From Jatrophihabitans sp035642535 (lineage in GTDB: Bacteria; Actinomycetota; Actinomycetes; Mycobacteriales; Jatrophihabitantaceae): a DNA stretch of 64,000 nucleotides. This document shows positions 15,587 to 23,981 of the stretch, in pieces. A model generated the notes under the pieces. It was not told the DNA's origin, made no database searches, and saw only the letters and a list, made by a program, of their open reading frames with translations. The DNA lies in assembly GCA_035642535.1 (NCBI GenBank), contig DASQSE010000085.1, forward strand, positions 1 through 64,000, in the 5' to 3' direction. The stretch's first letter is position 1. Every line of letters starts with the position of its first letter. Both the position numbers and the translations under genes were made by a program.

Positions 15587-16603
15587 TTAGCGACGGGCGA
15601 AGTGCGCGACGCCGTCGACGGTCGACTCGGTCAGCCAGCCGCGTTCGGCGAGCACCCGCAGGTGCGCGAGCGTCTCGAAGATCGCGAGTATCTGGTTGAA
15701 CATGTCCAGCTCGTCGAACGCGCGATGTCGACGCGTCCACCCGAGCCGATGCGCCGCGTCGAACGCGGTGTGTGCGCCGTGGTCGACGGCGTCCGCGGTC
15801 GCGGTGAGCCGCTGCTCGTGGTGGGCAAGCAATTCGTCGACGCGGTCGTGGACCGAGTCCGTGACCGGCCCGTGCGCGGGCAGCAGCCGGGCGTCCGGCA
15901 GCGTCCGGATCAGCTCGAGTGAGCCGAGGTAGTCGCGTAGTGGCGAGTGCGGCCGGTTCAGCTCGACGCCGATCGAAGGCGTGATGTGCGGCAGCACGTG
16001 GTCTCCGGCGAACAGCGTGTTCGCCTGCGGGTCATGGAAGACCACGTGCCCGCGCGTGTGACCCGGGGTGGCGATGACGCGCAGCGTGCGGGTCTTGAGC
16101 GGAATGTCGACGCCGTCGGCCAGCCAGCGGTCCGGGTCCTCCCAGTTGAGCAGGTCGCGCTCGCCGCGCCACTCTGCGAGTCGGCGGGACAGCTCCAGCG
16201 CGCCCGCCTCGTGCAGGCGCGCGATGTCGGGATGTACCGCGATGGTGCGGATCAGCTCGAGACAGGCGCGCTCACCCTCGCCGATCGACACCTCGCCGCC
16301 GTGATGTCGGCGCAGCGCGACGGCCTGCGTGTAATGATCGCGGTGCAGGTGCGTGACGAGGAATTCGCGAACATCGCGCAACTCGTAGCCGATGGTGGCG
16401 AGGCTCTTGCCGAGCAGCTCCTCGGCCTCGTCGAGCGCCCAGCCGCCGTCGATCAGGACGACTTGCTCCCCGTCGCTGATGGCGTAGACGTTGACCGCCT
16501 GCAACGCGTCACCCGGCAGTGGGAGCGGGATTCGATGCACACCCGGCGCCACCTCATGCGCACCCGGCACCTCCCAGGCGTGTCGATCCTCCTCATCCGA
16601 CAT
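15587..16603 (-). CDS. Metallo-beta-lactamase fold hydrolase with C-terminal winged helix
   Basis: A 338-aa enzyme of the MBL superfamily (LACTB2 / glyoxalase II-like layout). Metal ligands are visible: THLHRDHYTQ (HxHxDH), the single His in TPGHTRGHVVF, and the bridging Asp in FAGDHVLPH. The C-terminal ~70 residues (ELDMFNQILAIFETLAHLRV, then LAERGWLTESTVDGVAHFA) look like the winged helix of LACTB2-type proteins. Substrate unknown (thioester, phosphodiester or RNA are possible). ATG 16603 is preferred over the GTG three codons upstream because a TAGCGT -10 lies exactly seven bases before it. Confidence 0.85.
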   Translation of the reverse strand: MSDEEDRHAWEVPGAHEVAPGVHRIPLPLPGDALQAVNVYAISDGEQVVLIDGGWALDEAEELLGKSLATIGYELRDVREFLVTHLHRDHYTQAVALRRHHGGEVSIGEGERACLELIRTIAVHPDIARLHEAGALELSRRLAEWRGERDLLNWEDPDRWLADGVDIPLKTRTLRVIATPGHTRGHVVFHDPQANTLFAGDHVLPHITPSIGVELNRPHSPLRDYLGSLELIRTLPDARLLPAHGPVTDSVHDRVDELLAHHEQRLTATADAVDHGAHTAFDAAHRLGWTRRHRAFDELDMFNQILAIFETLAHLRVLAERGWLTESTVDGVAHFARR

Positions 16604-16610
16604 GGTTTGC

Positions 16611-16616
16611 ACGCTA
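16611..16616 (-). promoter_or_regulatory. Leaderless -10 element for the MBL-fold gene
   Basis: On the minus strand TAGCGT ends seven bases before ATG 16603. It is the same hexamer as the one in front of the CoA-transferase gene at 3373. Confidence 0.5.
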
Positions 16617-16682
16617 TGGCACGCGCATCGCGGCTGGTGGTTGCGAGAGCGGGGTCACAATCGGCGCGGCGGTCTTAGAGCC

Positions 16683-16713
16683 CCGTAAGCCGGGATCCTG
16701 CAAACGCTTACGG
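16683..16713. promoter_or_regulatory. Inverted repeat upstream of the small membrane protein gene
   Basis: CCGTAAGC (16683-16690) and GCTTACGG (16706-16713) form a perfect 8-bp inverted repeat with a 15-nt gap, 22 bases upstream of the start at 16736 and about 80 bases from the divergent MBL gene. Placement over the likely -35 region suggests an operator; a hairpin is the alternative. Confidence 0.35.
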
Positions 16714-16735
16714 AGTCGGCAGAATAGGTCGCGTC

Positions 16736-17398
16736 ATGACGCGTTTCGGACTCTCTTCGACCCAGCTGCTCGCCTCTGCACTCGCCGCTGTCACGGCCGC
16801 CATCGCCGCGTCCTACCTGGGCGTCGCAGGCACCGTGATCGGTGCCGCACTCGCGAGCGTCGTATCCGCCGTCGGCACCGCGGTCTATGGCCACTCGCTG
16901 CATCGGACGCGGGCGCGTGTCCGCACCGCAGTCACCGGCCGCCCCGCCGATCAGGCTTTCCTGCCTGAGGCACGTTCGGCAGCCGATTCAGCGTCCCGTA
17001 CGCAGGAAAACGTGATCGACACGGGACGGCGGCGAGGCCGGTGGCCCGCGATCGCAATGGGGACGGTCGCCGTCTTCGCCATCGCGTTGGCCGTCGTGAC
17101 CGGCATCGAGTTGGCTGTCGGACGACCGGTGAGCGCCGTCGTGCGCGGTGACGCCGGATCCGGTACCAGCTTCTTCGGCGGCTCGAAACACGCCGGCGGC
17201 GGCGATCCCGCGCCGGCGGCGCCGACCGTGACGCAGACCGTCACGCCGTCGGTCGTCGTCACCACGCCCACCATCACCCGAACGGCGCCGGCGGTCACCA
17301 AAACCGCGACCCCGACCGTCACGGATACGCAGTCCAGCACCCCGACCCCGTCGACGACCTCGGCAACACCGACCGCTGCGACCGCTGCCTTAGGCTGA
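16736..17398 (+). CDS. Conserved actinobacterial membrane protein, function unknown
   Basis: A 220-aa protein with two hydrophobic regions: residues about 8-50 (LLASALAAVTAAIAASYLGV, then TVIGAALASVVSAVGTAVYG) and about 103-125 (WPAIAMGTVAVFAIALAVVT). The C-terminal 70 residues are a Thr/Pro/Val-rich tail with repeated TVTxT units, probably outside the membrane. The Gly/Ala-rich first region and the HSLHRT motif are familiar from small actinobacterial membrane proteins of unknown role. It sits directly upstream of glmS, with the glmS -10 overlapping its last codons. Confidence 0.7.
   Translation: MTRFGLSSTQLLASALAAVTAAIAASYLGVAGTVIGAALASVVSAVGTAVYGHSLHRTRARVRTAVTGRPADQAFLPEARSAADSASRTQENVIDTGRRRGRWPAIAMGTVAVFAIALAVVTGIELAVGRPVSAVVRGDAGSGTSFFGGSKHAGGGDPAPAAPTVTQTVTPSVVVTTPTITRTAPAVTKTATPTVTDTQSSTPTPSTTSATPTAATAALG
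17391..17396 (+). promoter_or_regulatory. Leaderless -10 element for glmS
   Basis: TAGGCT lies seven bases before GTG 17404. It overlaps the final codons of the upstream membrane protein gene, so glmS should be transcribable independently of it. The same hexamer and spacing occur before the genes at 21148 and 63693. Confidence 0.6.
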
Positions 17399-17403
17399 GC
17401 CAC

Positions 17404-19248
17404 GTGTGCGGCATCGTCGGCTACGTAGGACCGCGACCAGCGCTCGACGTCGTAGTCGAGGGTCTGCGTCGGCTCGAGTACCGCGGATACGACTCCGCCG
17501 GGGTGGCAGTCGTCGACGGCGCAGCGATGCACATCGCCAAGAAGGCGGGGCGCATCGAGAACCTCGACAAAGAGCTCGCGACGCGCACCTTCGACGGCAC
17601 GACGGGCATGGGGCATACCCGATGGGCCACGCACGGGGCGCCGAGCGACCGCAACGCCCATCCGCACACGGACGCGAGCGGACGCATCGCCGTCATCCAC
17701 AACGGGATCATCGAGAACTTCGCAGAACTGCGGCACGAACTCGAACTCGCCGGGGTCGACTTCGCCAGCGACACCGACACCGAGGCGGTGGCGCATCTCG
17801 TCGCGGCGCACCTCGACGCGCACGGCGGCTCACTCGCGGACGGAGTGCGGGCCGTGTGCCAGCGCCTGCACGGGGCGTTCACGCTCGTCCTGATCGACAC
17901 GCGGGAGCCCGACGTCGTGGTCGCTGCGCGCCGCAACTCGCCGCTCGTACTCGGCGTCGGCGACGGCGAGACGTTCCTCGGCAGCGATGTGGCCGCGTTC
18001 ATCGAGCACACCCGGAACGCGGTCGAGTTGGGCCAGAACCAGGTCGTCGAGATCCGCCGCGACGGGTACTCGATCACCGACTTCGCCGGCGCGCCGGCGG
18101 AGGGCACGCCGTTCCACATCGACTGGGATCTCGCCGCCGCCGAGAAGGGCGGCTTCGACTACTTCATGCTCAAGGAGATCGGCGAGCAGCCGGCCGCGGT
18201 GCGCGACTCGCTGCTGGGTCATCTCCTCGACGGGCAGATCGTGCTGGACGAGCAGCGCCTCGACCCGCAGGAACTGCGCGACATCGACAAGGTGTTCATC
18301 GTCGCCTGCGGGACGGCCTATCACGCCGGCCTGATCGGCAGGCAGGCGATCGAGCATTGGACGCGGCTCTCCGTCGAGGTCGAGATGGCCTCCGAGTTCC
18401 GGTACCGCGAACCTGTCCTGGATCGGCAGACGCTCGTCGTCGCGATCAGCCAGTCGGGCGAGACCGCCGACACGCTCGAGGCGGTGCGGCATGCCAGCGA
18501 GCAGCGCGCCCGTGTGCTCGCGATCTGCAACACGAACGGCGCGCAGATCCCGCGCGAGTCGGACGCCGTGGTCTACACGCACGCCGGGCCGGAGATCGGA
18601 GTTGCGGCGACCAAGACCTTCCTCGCGCAGATCGCCGCCGTCGAACTCGTCGGGCTGGCCTTGGCGCAGGCGCGCGGCACCAAGTACGGCGACGAGATCA
18701 TCCGCGAGTACGAGACGCTGTGCGCGGTGCCGGAGGCGATCGCCCAAGTGCTCGAAAGCATGGAGCCGGTGCGCACGCTCGCGCGGGACATCGCCGGCTC
18801 GGGCACGGTGCTGTTCCTGGGCCGGCATGTCGGCTACCCGGTGGCGCTGGAAGGCGCGCTGAAGCTCAAGGAGCTCGCCTACATGCACGCCGAGGGTTTT
18901 CCGGCCGGCGAGCTCAAGCACGGGCCGATCGCGCTGATCGAGCCGGGCGTGCCGGTCGTGGTCGTGATGCCCTCTGCGGTGGGCCGTCCCGTCCTGCACC
19001 GCAAGATGTTGTCCAACGTCGCCGAGGTCACGGCCCGCGGAGCCCGCACGATCGTCATCGGTGAGCCGGGCGACTCCGCCGCGCGCGGGCTCGCGGCGCA
19101 CTTCATCGAGGTGCCTGCCGTGCCGACGTTGCTGTCGCCGTTCGTGACGACGGTGCCGTTGCAGGTGATGGCCGCCGAGATCGCGCAGGCGCGCGGCTAC
19201 GACGTCGACAAGCCGCGCAACCTCGCCAAGTCCGTCACTGTGGAGTAG
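17404..19248 (+). CDS. glmS: Glutamine--fructose-6-phosphate aminotransferase (isomerizing)
   Basis: Makes glucosamine-6-phosphate from fructose-6-phosphate and glutamine, the first committed step of UDP-GlcNAc synthesis. The 614-aa protein begins MCGIVGYVG; Cys2 becomes the N-terminal nucleophile of the glutaminase domain (also YRGYDSAGVAV, GHTRWATHG, HNGIIEN). Two SIS sugar-isomerase domains follow (ISQSGETADTL, HAEGFPAGELKHGPIALI) and it ends DKPRNLAKSVTVE, the family's standard terminus. Substrates flow to GlmM (10960). GTG start with a leaderless -10. Confidence 0.97.
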   Translation: MCGIVGYVGPRPALDVVVEGLRRLEYRGYDSAGVAVVDGAAMHIAKKAGRIENLDKELATRTFDGTTGMGHTRWATHGAPSDRNAHPHTDASGRIAVIHNGIIENFAELRHELELAGVDFASDTDTEAVAHLVAAHLDAHGGSLADGVRAVCQRLHGAFTLVLIDTREPDVVVAARRNSPLVLGVGDGETFLGSDVAAFIEHTRNAVELGQNQVVEIRRDGYSITDFAGAPAEGTPFHIDWDLAAAEKGGFDYFMLKEIGEQPAAVRDSLLGHLLDGQIVLDEQRLDPQELRDIDKVFIVACGTAYHAGLIGRQAIEHWTRLSVEVEMASEFRYREPVLDRQTLVVAISQSGETADTLEAVRHASEQRARVLAICNTNGAQIPRESDAVVYTHAGPEIGVAATKTFLAQIAAVELVGLALAQARGTKYGDEIIREYETLCAVPEAIAQVLESMEPVRTLARDIAGSGTVLFLGRHVGYPVALEGALKLKELAYMHAEGFPAGELKHGPIALIEPGVPVVVVMPSAVGRPVLHRKMLSNVAEVTARGARTIVIGEPGDSAARGLAAHFIEVPAVPTLLSPFVTTVPLQVMAAEIAQARGYDVDKPRNLAKSVTVE

Positions 19249-19254
19249 CCACGG

Positions 19255-20481
19255 TCAGCCTGGCCGGTTGCGCGCGAGTTGCAGGAAGCCGCGCACGCCG
19301 ACGAGACGGATCAGGTTGGCCGGACTGAAGAACCGCTGCATCGGCAGCATGCCGCTGATCGTCCCGAGGAACGCCGTGGTTGCAATGGGGTCCGCGCTGA
19401 TCGCCGCGAACATCCGCTGCTCGGCGGATGAGACGGGCCGCAGCTGGGCGAGCCCGACGGTGAAGTCGTACATCGGCGTCGTCTCGCGGTCGCGGGCGCG
19501 GGCGTAGCGGGCGAGCAGCTTCGGCAGTGAAGGGCCGCTGTCGAGCCCGAGACGCACCGCCTCGGCCACCAGCTCCGCATCGCGCAACGCGTGCCCCATG
19601 CCCAGCCCAGTGATCGGATCCATCGTCAGCCCCGCGTCGCCGACCAGCGCCCACCCCGGCCCGTAGGGCTTGCGAAACACGTTCGGCAGCTCGGTCGCGA
19701 AGCGGATCGGCGCCGCCCGGGTCGCGCCGCGCGCCCGCGCACCGAGCGTGCCCGCGCGGTCGAGCATGTCGAGCAGGCTCGACTCGGGTTCGCGCCGGAA
19801 CTCGGCGAACTGCGCCGCGGGCCACTCGGTGAACGTGATGACCTGCCCGTCGTGGGTCGGCCACGCGCCGACCACGGCGCCGTCCAGCGCGTAGATCTCG
19901 CCCGCGTCGATCGGCAGGCCTGACCAGTACGTGTAGCAGCCGGTGGTGCCGGCCTGCCGCGCGCGGTATTCGCGGGCGCCGACCAACTGCGCGATGCGGG
20001 AACGTCGGCCGTCGGCGCCGATGACCAGCCGGGCGGCCTCAGTGGTGAGCCGGCCGGTCTCCTTGGCGCGGCATCGGACGCCCGTGACGATGCTGCCTTC
20101 ACCGGTGAGTTCTTCCACGGTTGTCGCCTCGCGCACTTCGGCGCCCGCGTCGCGTGCCGCGTCGACGAGCATGGCGTCCAGGACGGTCCGGCGCGGGCTG
20201 AGCATGAAGCCGTCCGCGGGATAGCTGCCATCGAGCGCCGCCCCGACCGTGTTGAACCGGACGCGCCGGGTCGGCGGCACTCCGGTGGCCAGCAGCTTGT
20301 CGAGCAGGCCCCATTCGGCGAGCCGCGCGACGCCCGGCGGCTGCAACTGATGCGTGGACAAGGTGTCGCTGGGGAAGCGGGCCTGGTCGATGACGAGCAC
20401 CCGCAATCCGGCCCGGGCGAGCAGCATCCCGGTGACCGAGCCCGCGACTCGGGCGCCCACCACGATGACGTCGTAGCCCAT
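19255..20481 (-). CDS. FAD-dependent oxidoreductase (geranylgeranyl reductase / aromatic hydroxylase type)
   Basis: A 408-aa flavoprotein of the PHBH-like group, which contains aromatic monooxygenases and geranylgeranyl reductases. It starts YDVIVVGARVAGSVTGMLLA (dinucleotide-binding fold), then RRTVLDAMLVDAARDAGAEV, VIGADGRRS (the DG motif binding FAD and NAD(P)H) and ALVGDAGLTMDPITGLGMGHALRDAEL (second FAD motif). Substrate unknown. ATG start preceded by GGGGGAG. Divergent from a TetR gene 60 bp away, which is probably its regulator. Converges with glmS six bases apart. Confidence 0.85.
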   Translation of the reverse strand: MGYDVIVVGARVAGSVTGMLLARAGLRVLVIDQARFPSDTLSTHQLQPPGVARLAEWGLLDKLLATGVPPTRRVRFNTVGAALDGSYPADGFMLSPRRTVLDAMLVDAARDAGAEVREATTVEELTGEGSIVTGVRCRAKETGRLTTEAARLVIGADGRRSRIAQLVGAREYRARQAGTTGCYTYWSGLPIDAGEIYALDGAVVGAWPTHDGQVITFTEWPAAQFAEFRREPESSLLDMLDRAGTLGARARGATRAAPIRFATELPNVFRKPYGPGWALVGDAGLTMDPITGLGMGHALRDAELVAEAVRLGLDSGPSLPKLLARYARARDRETTPMYDFTVGLAQLRPVSSAEQRMFAAISADPIATTAFLGTISGMLPMQRFFSPANLIRLVGVRGFLQLARNRPG

Positions 20482-20495
20482 GACTCCCCCGCTAG

Positions 20496-20530
20496 TTTCG
20501 TTGCGACGTAACGTAACGACGTTGCATTAC
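20496..20530. promoter_or_regulatory. Possible operator between FAD oxidoreductase and tetR
   Basis: The gap holds two overlapping imperfect palindromes: CGTTGCGACGTAACG and, just after, a site centred on AACGACGTT. They overlap the region just upstream of the tetR -10. Divergent placement suggests TetR autoregulation; the symmetry is imperfect. Confidence 0.35.
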
Positions 20531-20533
20531 TCT
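20528..20533 (+). promoter_or_regulatory. Leaderless -10 element for the second tetR gene
   Basis: TACTCT lies exactly seven bases before ATG 20541. No ribosome binding site is present in those seven bases. Confidence 0.55.
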
Positions 20534-20540
20534 GTCAACC

Positions 20541-21137
20541 ATGGGACGTCCCCGCCAACACGGCACCGAGACCCGCGATCAGCTGCTGGATGCCGCGACC
20601 CGGCTCTTGGCGACGGAGGGATTCGGCGCGCTCTCCGTGCGTCGGCTGTCGGGCGAGGTCGGGGTCAGCAGCCGGGCGGTGTACAGCGTGTTCGGCGGCA
20701 TGCCCGGCGTGCTCGGCGCGCTGTACCGGCGCGCGGCGGACGTCATGAATGAGCACCACGAGGCCGTCCCACGTCAGGAGGACCCACTTGCCGAGATCGT
20801 CGAGCTTGCCTTCGCCTACCGCGCGGGCGCGCTCGCCCAGCGCGACCTCTACGGCCTCTACCTCGAGCGGGCCGTCCCGACATTCTGTCCGAGCGACGAG
20901 GACGTCGCATACGCCGTGCGGGCGCACCTGCGCGCCCGGCAGGCGTTCGAGCGCGCGTGTGCAGACCAGCCGGGCGTCGATCCGGCGCGGGCCACGATCC
21001 AGATGTGGGCGCTGCTGCACGGCCTCTGCTCACTCGAGATCGGCGGCATGCTCGCGGGTATGGACGGCGACGTCGAAGCGGTCTGGCAGAACGCAGTCAA
21101 CTCGATGCTGCGCGGTCTGTTTCCCGTTGCTCGGTAG
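20541..21137 (+). CDS. TetR/AcrR family transcriptional regulator
   Basis: A 198-aa regulator. The HTH is at residues about 10-55: TRDQLLDAATRLLATEGFGA, then VRRLSGEVGVSSRAVYSVFGG. The C-terminal part resembles TetR_C domains with a WALLHGLCSLEIGGM helix. It probably represses the divergent FAD oxidoreductase gene; the ligand is unknown. Its TAG stop is part of the TAGGCT -10 of the next gene. Confidence 0.88.
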   Translation: MGRPRQHGTETRDQLLDAATRLLATEGFGALSVRRLSGEVGVSSRAVYSVFGGMPGVLGALYRRAADVMNEHHEAVPRQEDPLAEIVELAFAYRAGALAQRDLYGLYLERAVPTFCPSDEDVAYAVRAHLRARQAFERACADQPGVDPARATIQMWALLHGLCSLEIGGMLAGMDGDVEAVWQNAVNSMLRGLFPVAR

Positions 21138-21140
21138 GCT
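21135..21140 (+). promoter_or_regulatory. Leaderless -10 element for the ferredoxin-NADP reductase gene
   Basis: TAGGCT begins with the TAG stop of the upstream tetR gene and ends seven bases before GTG 21148. Confidence 0.6.
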
Positions 21141-21147
21141 CGCGGAC

Positions 21148-22182
21148 GTGACCGCTGGCGATACCAAGTCCGTTGACCTGCTCATAGTCGGGGCCGGGCC
21201 GGTCGGCCTGTTCGGCGCTTACTACGCGGGCGTGCGCACGTTGACGACCGTCGTGCTCGACTCGCTCGAGGAGCCCGGCGGGCAGATCACTGCGATGTAT
21301 CCGGAGAAGGCGATCTTCGACGTCGCGGGGTTCCCGGCAATCAAGGGACGCGATCTCGTCGAGCAATTGCTCGCGCAGGCCGCTCCCTTCAAACCCGACT
21401 ACCTGCTCGGCCAGCAGGCCGTCGGCCTCGAGCGCGGCGACGGCGCCTTCGCCGTGAGCACCTCGACGGGCCTGCGCATCGAGACACGCGCGATCGTGAT
21501 CACCGGTGGTATCGGGACTTTCACGCCCCGTCCGCTGCCCGCCGGCGGCGAGTACTTCGGACACGGCCTCGTGCACTTCGTGCCCGACCCGAGCGCCTAC
21601 GCGGGCAACGACATCGTCGTGGTGGGCGGCGGCGACTCGGCCCTCGACTGGGCGCTGATGCTCGAGGACATCGGCAGGTCGGTGGCGATCGTGCACCGCC
21701 GCAACGAGTTCCGCGGGCACCAGCACTCGGTCGAACTGCTCAAGTCGTCGTCGGTCAGGATCGTCACGGACGCGCAGATCTGCGCAGTGCGCGGTGATCC
21801 GGACGTCAGCGAGGTCGACGTCACCGTCAAGGGTCAGGACGAGCCGTTGACCCTGCCCTGCGACACGCTGGTCGCGGCGCTCGGCTTCACCGCCAACCTC
21901 GGGCCGCTGATGGAGTGGGGCCTGCACATCGAGAAGCGGCAGATCATGGTCGACACCGCCGGGCGCACCTCCGTTCCGGGCATCTTCGCGGCCGGCGACA
22001 TCGTCGACTACGACGGCAAGGTCAAGCTCATCGCCACGGGGTTCGGTGAGGTGGCGACTGCGGTCAACAACGCGTACGCCTACCTGAACCCCGGCAAGTC
22101 CGCGTTCCCCGGGCACCTGTCCGACTACGCACCCGCGCCCGGCGAAGGGTCGCCGACGGCGTCGCCGACCGCCGCGGGCTGA
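21148..22182 (+). CDS. Ferredoxin/flavodoxin--NADP+ reductase (thioredoxin reductase-like)
   Basis: A 344-aa FAD protein of the type 2 FNR group (YumC-like), which reduces ferredoxin or flavodoxin with NADPH. Motifs: FAD site LLIVGAGPVGLFGAYYAG, PGGQITAMYPEKAIFDVAGF, NADP site IVVVGGGDSALDWALML with HRRNEFRGH, and FAD closing motif GIFAAGDIVDYDGK with LIATGFGEVATAVNNAY. The CxxC of true thioredoxin reductases is absent. The frame is open upstream through tetR, but conserved sequence begins here. acpS follows after three bases. Confidence 0.9.
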   Translation: MTAGDTKSVDLLIVGAGPVGLFGAYYAGVRTLTTVVLDSLEEPGGQITAMYPEKAIFDVAGFPAIKGRDLVEQLLAQAAPFKPDYLLGQQAVGLERGDGAFAVSTSTGLRIETRAIVITGGIGTFTPRPLPAGGEYFGHGLVHFVPDPSAYAGNDIVVVGGGDSALDWALMLEDIGRSVAIVHRRNEFRGHQHSVELLKSSSVRIVTDAQICAVRGDPDVSEVDVTVKGQDEPLTLPCDTLVAALGFTANLGPLMEWGLHIEKRQIMVDTAGRTSVPGIFAAGDIVDYDGKVKLIATGFGEVATAVNNAYAYLNPGKSAFPGHLSDYAPAPGEGSPTASPTAAG

Positions 22183-22185
22183 GTC

Positions 22186-22557
22186 GTGCCGATCGTCGGT
22201 GTGGGGATCGACGTCGTGCCCGTCGAGCGCTTCGCCGCGACGCTGTCCCGAACACCGATGCTCGCCGACCGGCTGTTCACCCCGGCCGAGCGCGTTACCG
22301 GATCGGGCACACCGCGCGCCGCCGAGTCGCTTGCCGCGCGGTTCGCGGCGAAAGAAGCGCTGGCGAAGTCGCTCGGCGCCGGTGGCGGGATGCACTGGAC
22401 GGATGCCGAGGTGCTCGTCGACGAGGCGGGTCGCCCGTCCCTCTCGATCAGGGGGTCGGTGCAGGAGCGCGCCGACGCGCTCGGCGTCACGCGGCTGCAC
22501 GTGTCCATGTCGCACGACGGCGGCATCGCCTCCGCGACCGTCATCGCGGAGGCGTGA
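22186..22557 (+). CDS. acpS: Holo-[acyl-carrier-protein] synthase
   Basis: Transfers 4'-phosphopantetheine from CoA to acyl carrier protein. The 123-aa protein starts VGVGIDVVPVERFAATL with the magnesium-binding Asp, has the second motif ESLAARFAAKEALAKSLG, and ends HVSMSHDGGIASATVIAE. All are typical of AcpS. GTG start three bases after the previous stop; nnr begins within its TGA. The acpS-nnr-alr-tsaE order is the common actinobacterial arrangement, here interrupted by ltrA. Confidence 0.95.
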   Translation: MPIVGVGIDVVPVERFAATLSRTPMLADRLFTPAERVTGSGTPRAAESLAARFAAKEALAKSLGAGGGMHWTDAEVLVDEAGRPSLSIRGSVQERADALGVTRLHVSMSHDGGIASATVIAEA

Positions 22558-23981
22558 TGCGAGGGGTCTACTCCGTCGAGCAGGTGCGCGCGGCCGAGGA
22601 GGCGCTGATGGCGCGGCTGCCCGACGGCGCGCTGATGATGCGCGCCGCGACGGGGCTCGCCGTCGAGTGCGCCGCATTGCTCGGCCGCGTCTACGGCGCG
22701 CGGGTCGCGTTGCTCGTCGGCGCCGGCAGCAACGGCGGCGACGCGCTGCACGCCGGCGCCGCGCTGGCCCGCCGCGGTGCGGTGGTGCGCGCCCTGCTGC
22801 TCAACCCGGACCGCGCCCATCAGGCCAGCCTCGCGGTGCTGCAGCGCGCCGGCGGCCGAGCCGTCGCGGCCGAACCCGCGCAGCTGACGGGCGCCGACCT
22901 GGTCGTCGACGGCATCGTCGGCATCGGTGGGCAGGGCGGGCTGCGCGGTGCGGCGGTCGCGCTGGCCGAGGCCGCGCGCGACGTGTGCACCGTCGCGGTC
23001 GACGTCCCGTCCGGAGTCGACGCGGACACGGGTGCGGTCGACGGTGCTGCGATCGACGCCGACGTCACGGTCACGTTCGGCGCGCTCAAGCCCGGATTGC
23101 TCGTCGGCGCCGGCGCAGTCTCCGCCGGCGAACTGCGCTTCGTCGACATCGGGCTGTCGCCGCTGCTGCCGACGGCCGCCACGCACGTGCTGGAGGGCGC
23201 GGACGTCGCGACGCTGCTGCCGCAGCCGGGGCCGGCCGACGACAAGTACACCCGTGGCGTCGTCGGTGTCGTCGCCGGCTCGCCCGCGTACGCAGGTGCC
23301 GGTGTCCTCACCACCGGCGCAGCGATCTGCGGCGGCGCCGGCTACGTCCGCTATGCAGGCGCAGCGACGGACGCCATTCGGGCCCGCTACCCCGAGGTCG
23401 TCGTGCACGAGGACACGCGGCCGTCCGAGTTGCGCGTGCAGGCGTGGGTGACGGGGCCCGGCCTCGGCACCGACGCCGCGGCCCGCGCGCTGCTCGCCGA
23501 CGTGCTCTCGACGGACGTGCCGGTGATCGTCGACGCGGACGGCATCACCGTGCTCGGCGCGCACCCGGAGCTGCTGCGCGATCGGTCGGCGCCGACTGTG
23601 CTCACCCCGCACGACCGCGAGTTCGCGCGCATCGCGGACGGGCCGGCTGCCGACCGACTGGGTAGCGCCCGGGCCGCGGCCGCCACGCTGGGTGCGACCA
23701 TCCTGCTCAAGGGCGACGCCACAATCGTGGCCGCGCCCGACGGCCGGGCCTGGATCAACCGCACCGGCACGCCGTGGCTGGCCACCGCGGGTTCCGGGGA
23801 CGTGCTCAGCGGGCTGCTCGGCTCGCTGCTGGCCGCCGGTATCGAGCCGCCGCTGGGTGCCGCCGCCGGCGCGTTCGTGCACGGCGTCGCGGGGCAGCTC
23901 GCAGCCACCGACGGCCCGCCGTCGTCGGCTGACGTGCTTGCCGAGTTGCGCCGCGCGCTACGGCTGATCACGAACGGCTAG
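22557..23981 (+). CDS. nnr: Bifunctional NAD(P)H-hydrate epimerase / ADP-dependent dehydratase
   Basis: Repairs hydrated NADH and NADPH. The N-terminal epimerase domain (YjeF-type, about 1-210) shows YSVEQVRAAEE, DGALMMRAATGLA, LLVGAGSNGGDALHAG and VDVPSGVDADTG. The C-terminal dehydratase (about 215-474) shows VVAGSPAYAGAGVL, VTGPGLG, VIVDADGI, LTPHDREFARI, LLKGDATIVA and TPWLATAGSGDVLSGLLGSL. ATG 22557 overlaps the acpS stop; a GTG one codon earlier is equally in frame. The 3' end overlaps the convergent ltrA gene by 24 bp. Confidence 0.94.
   Translation: MRGVYSVEQVRAAEEALMARLPDGALMMRAATGLAVECAALLGRVYGARVALLVGAGSNGGDALHAGAALARRGAVVRALLLNPDRAHQASLAVLQRAGGRAVAAEPAQLTGADLVVDGIVGIGGQGGLRGAAVALAEAARDVCTVAVDVPSGVDADTGAVDGAAIDADVTVTFGALKPGLLVGAGAVSAGELRFVDIGLSPLLPTAATHVLEGADVATLLPQPGPADDKYTRGVVGVVAGSPAYAGAGVLTTGAAICGGAGYVRYAGAATDAIRARYPEVVVHEDTRPSELRVQAWVTGPGLGTDAAARALLADVLSTDVPVIVDADGITVLGAHPELLRDRSAPTVLTPHDREFARIADGPAADRLGSARAAAATLGATILLKGDATIVAAPDGRAWINRTGTPWLATAGSGDVLSGLLGSLLAAGIEPPLGAAAGAFVHGVAGQLAATDGPPSSADVLAELRRALRLITNG

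Noticed and set aside
13476..15740. 754-codon minus-strand frame overlapping the GMC oxidoreductase
   Set aside because: Wrong frame: the +1-phase frame 13946-15505 has all GMC motifs, while the longer one is Arg-rich noise.
16683..16713. CCGTAAGC/GCTTACGG as a transcription terminator
   Set aside because: It lies between divergent genes, so no transcript ends there; an operator is more likely.
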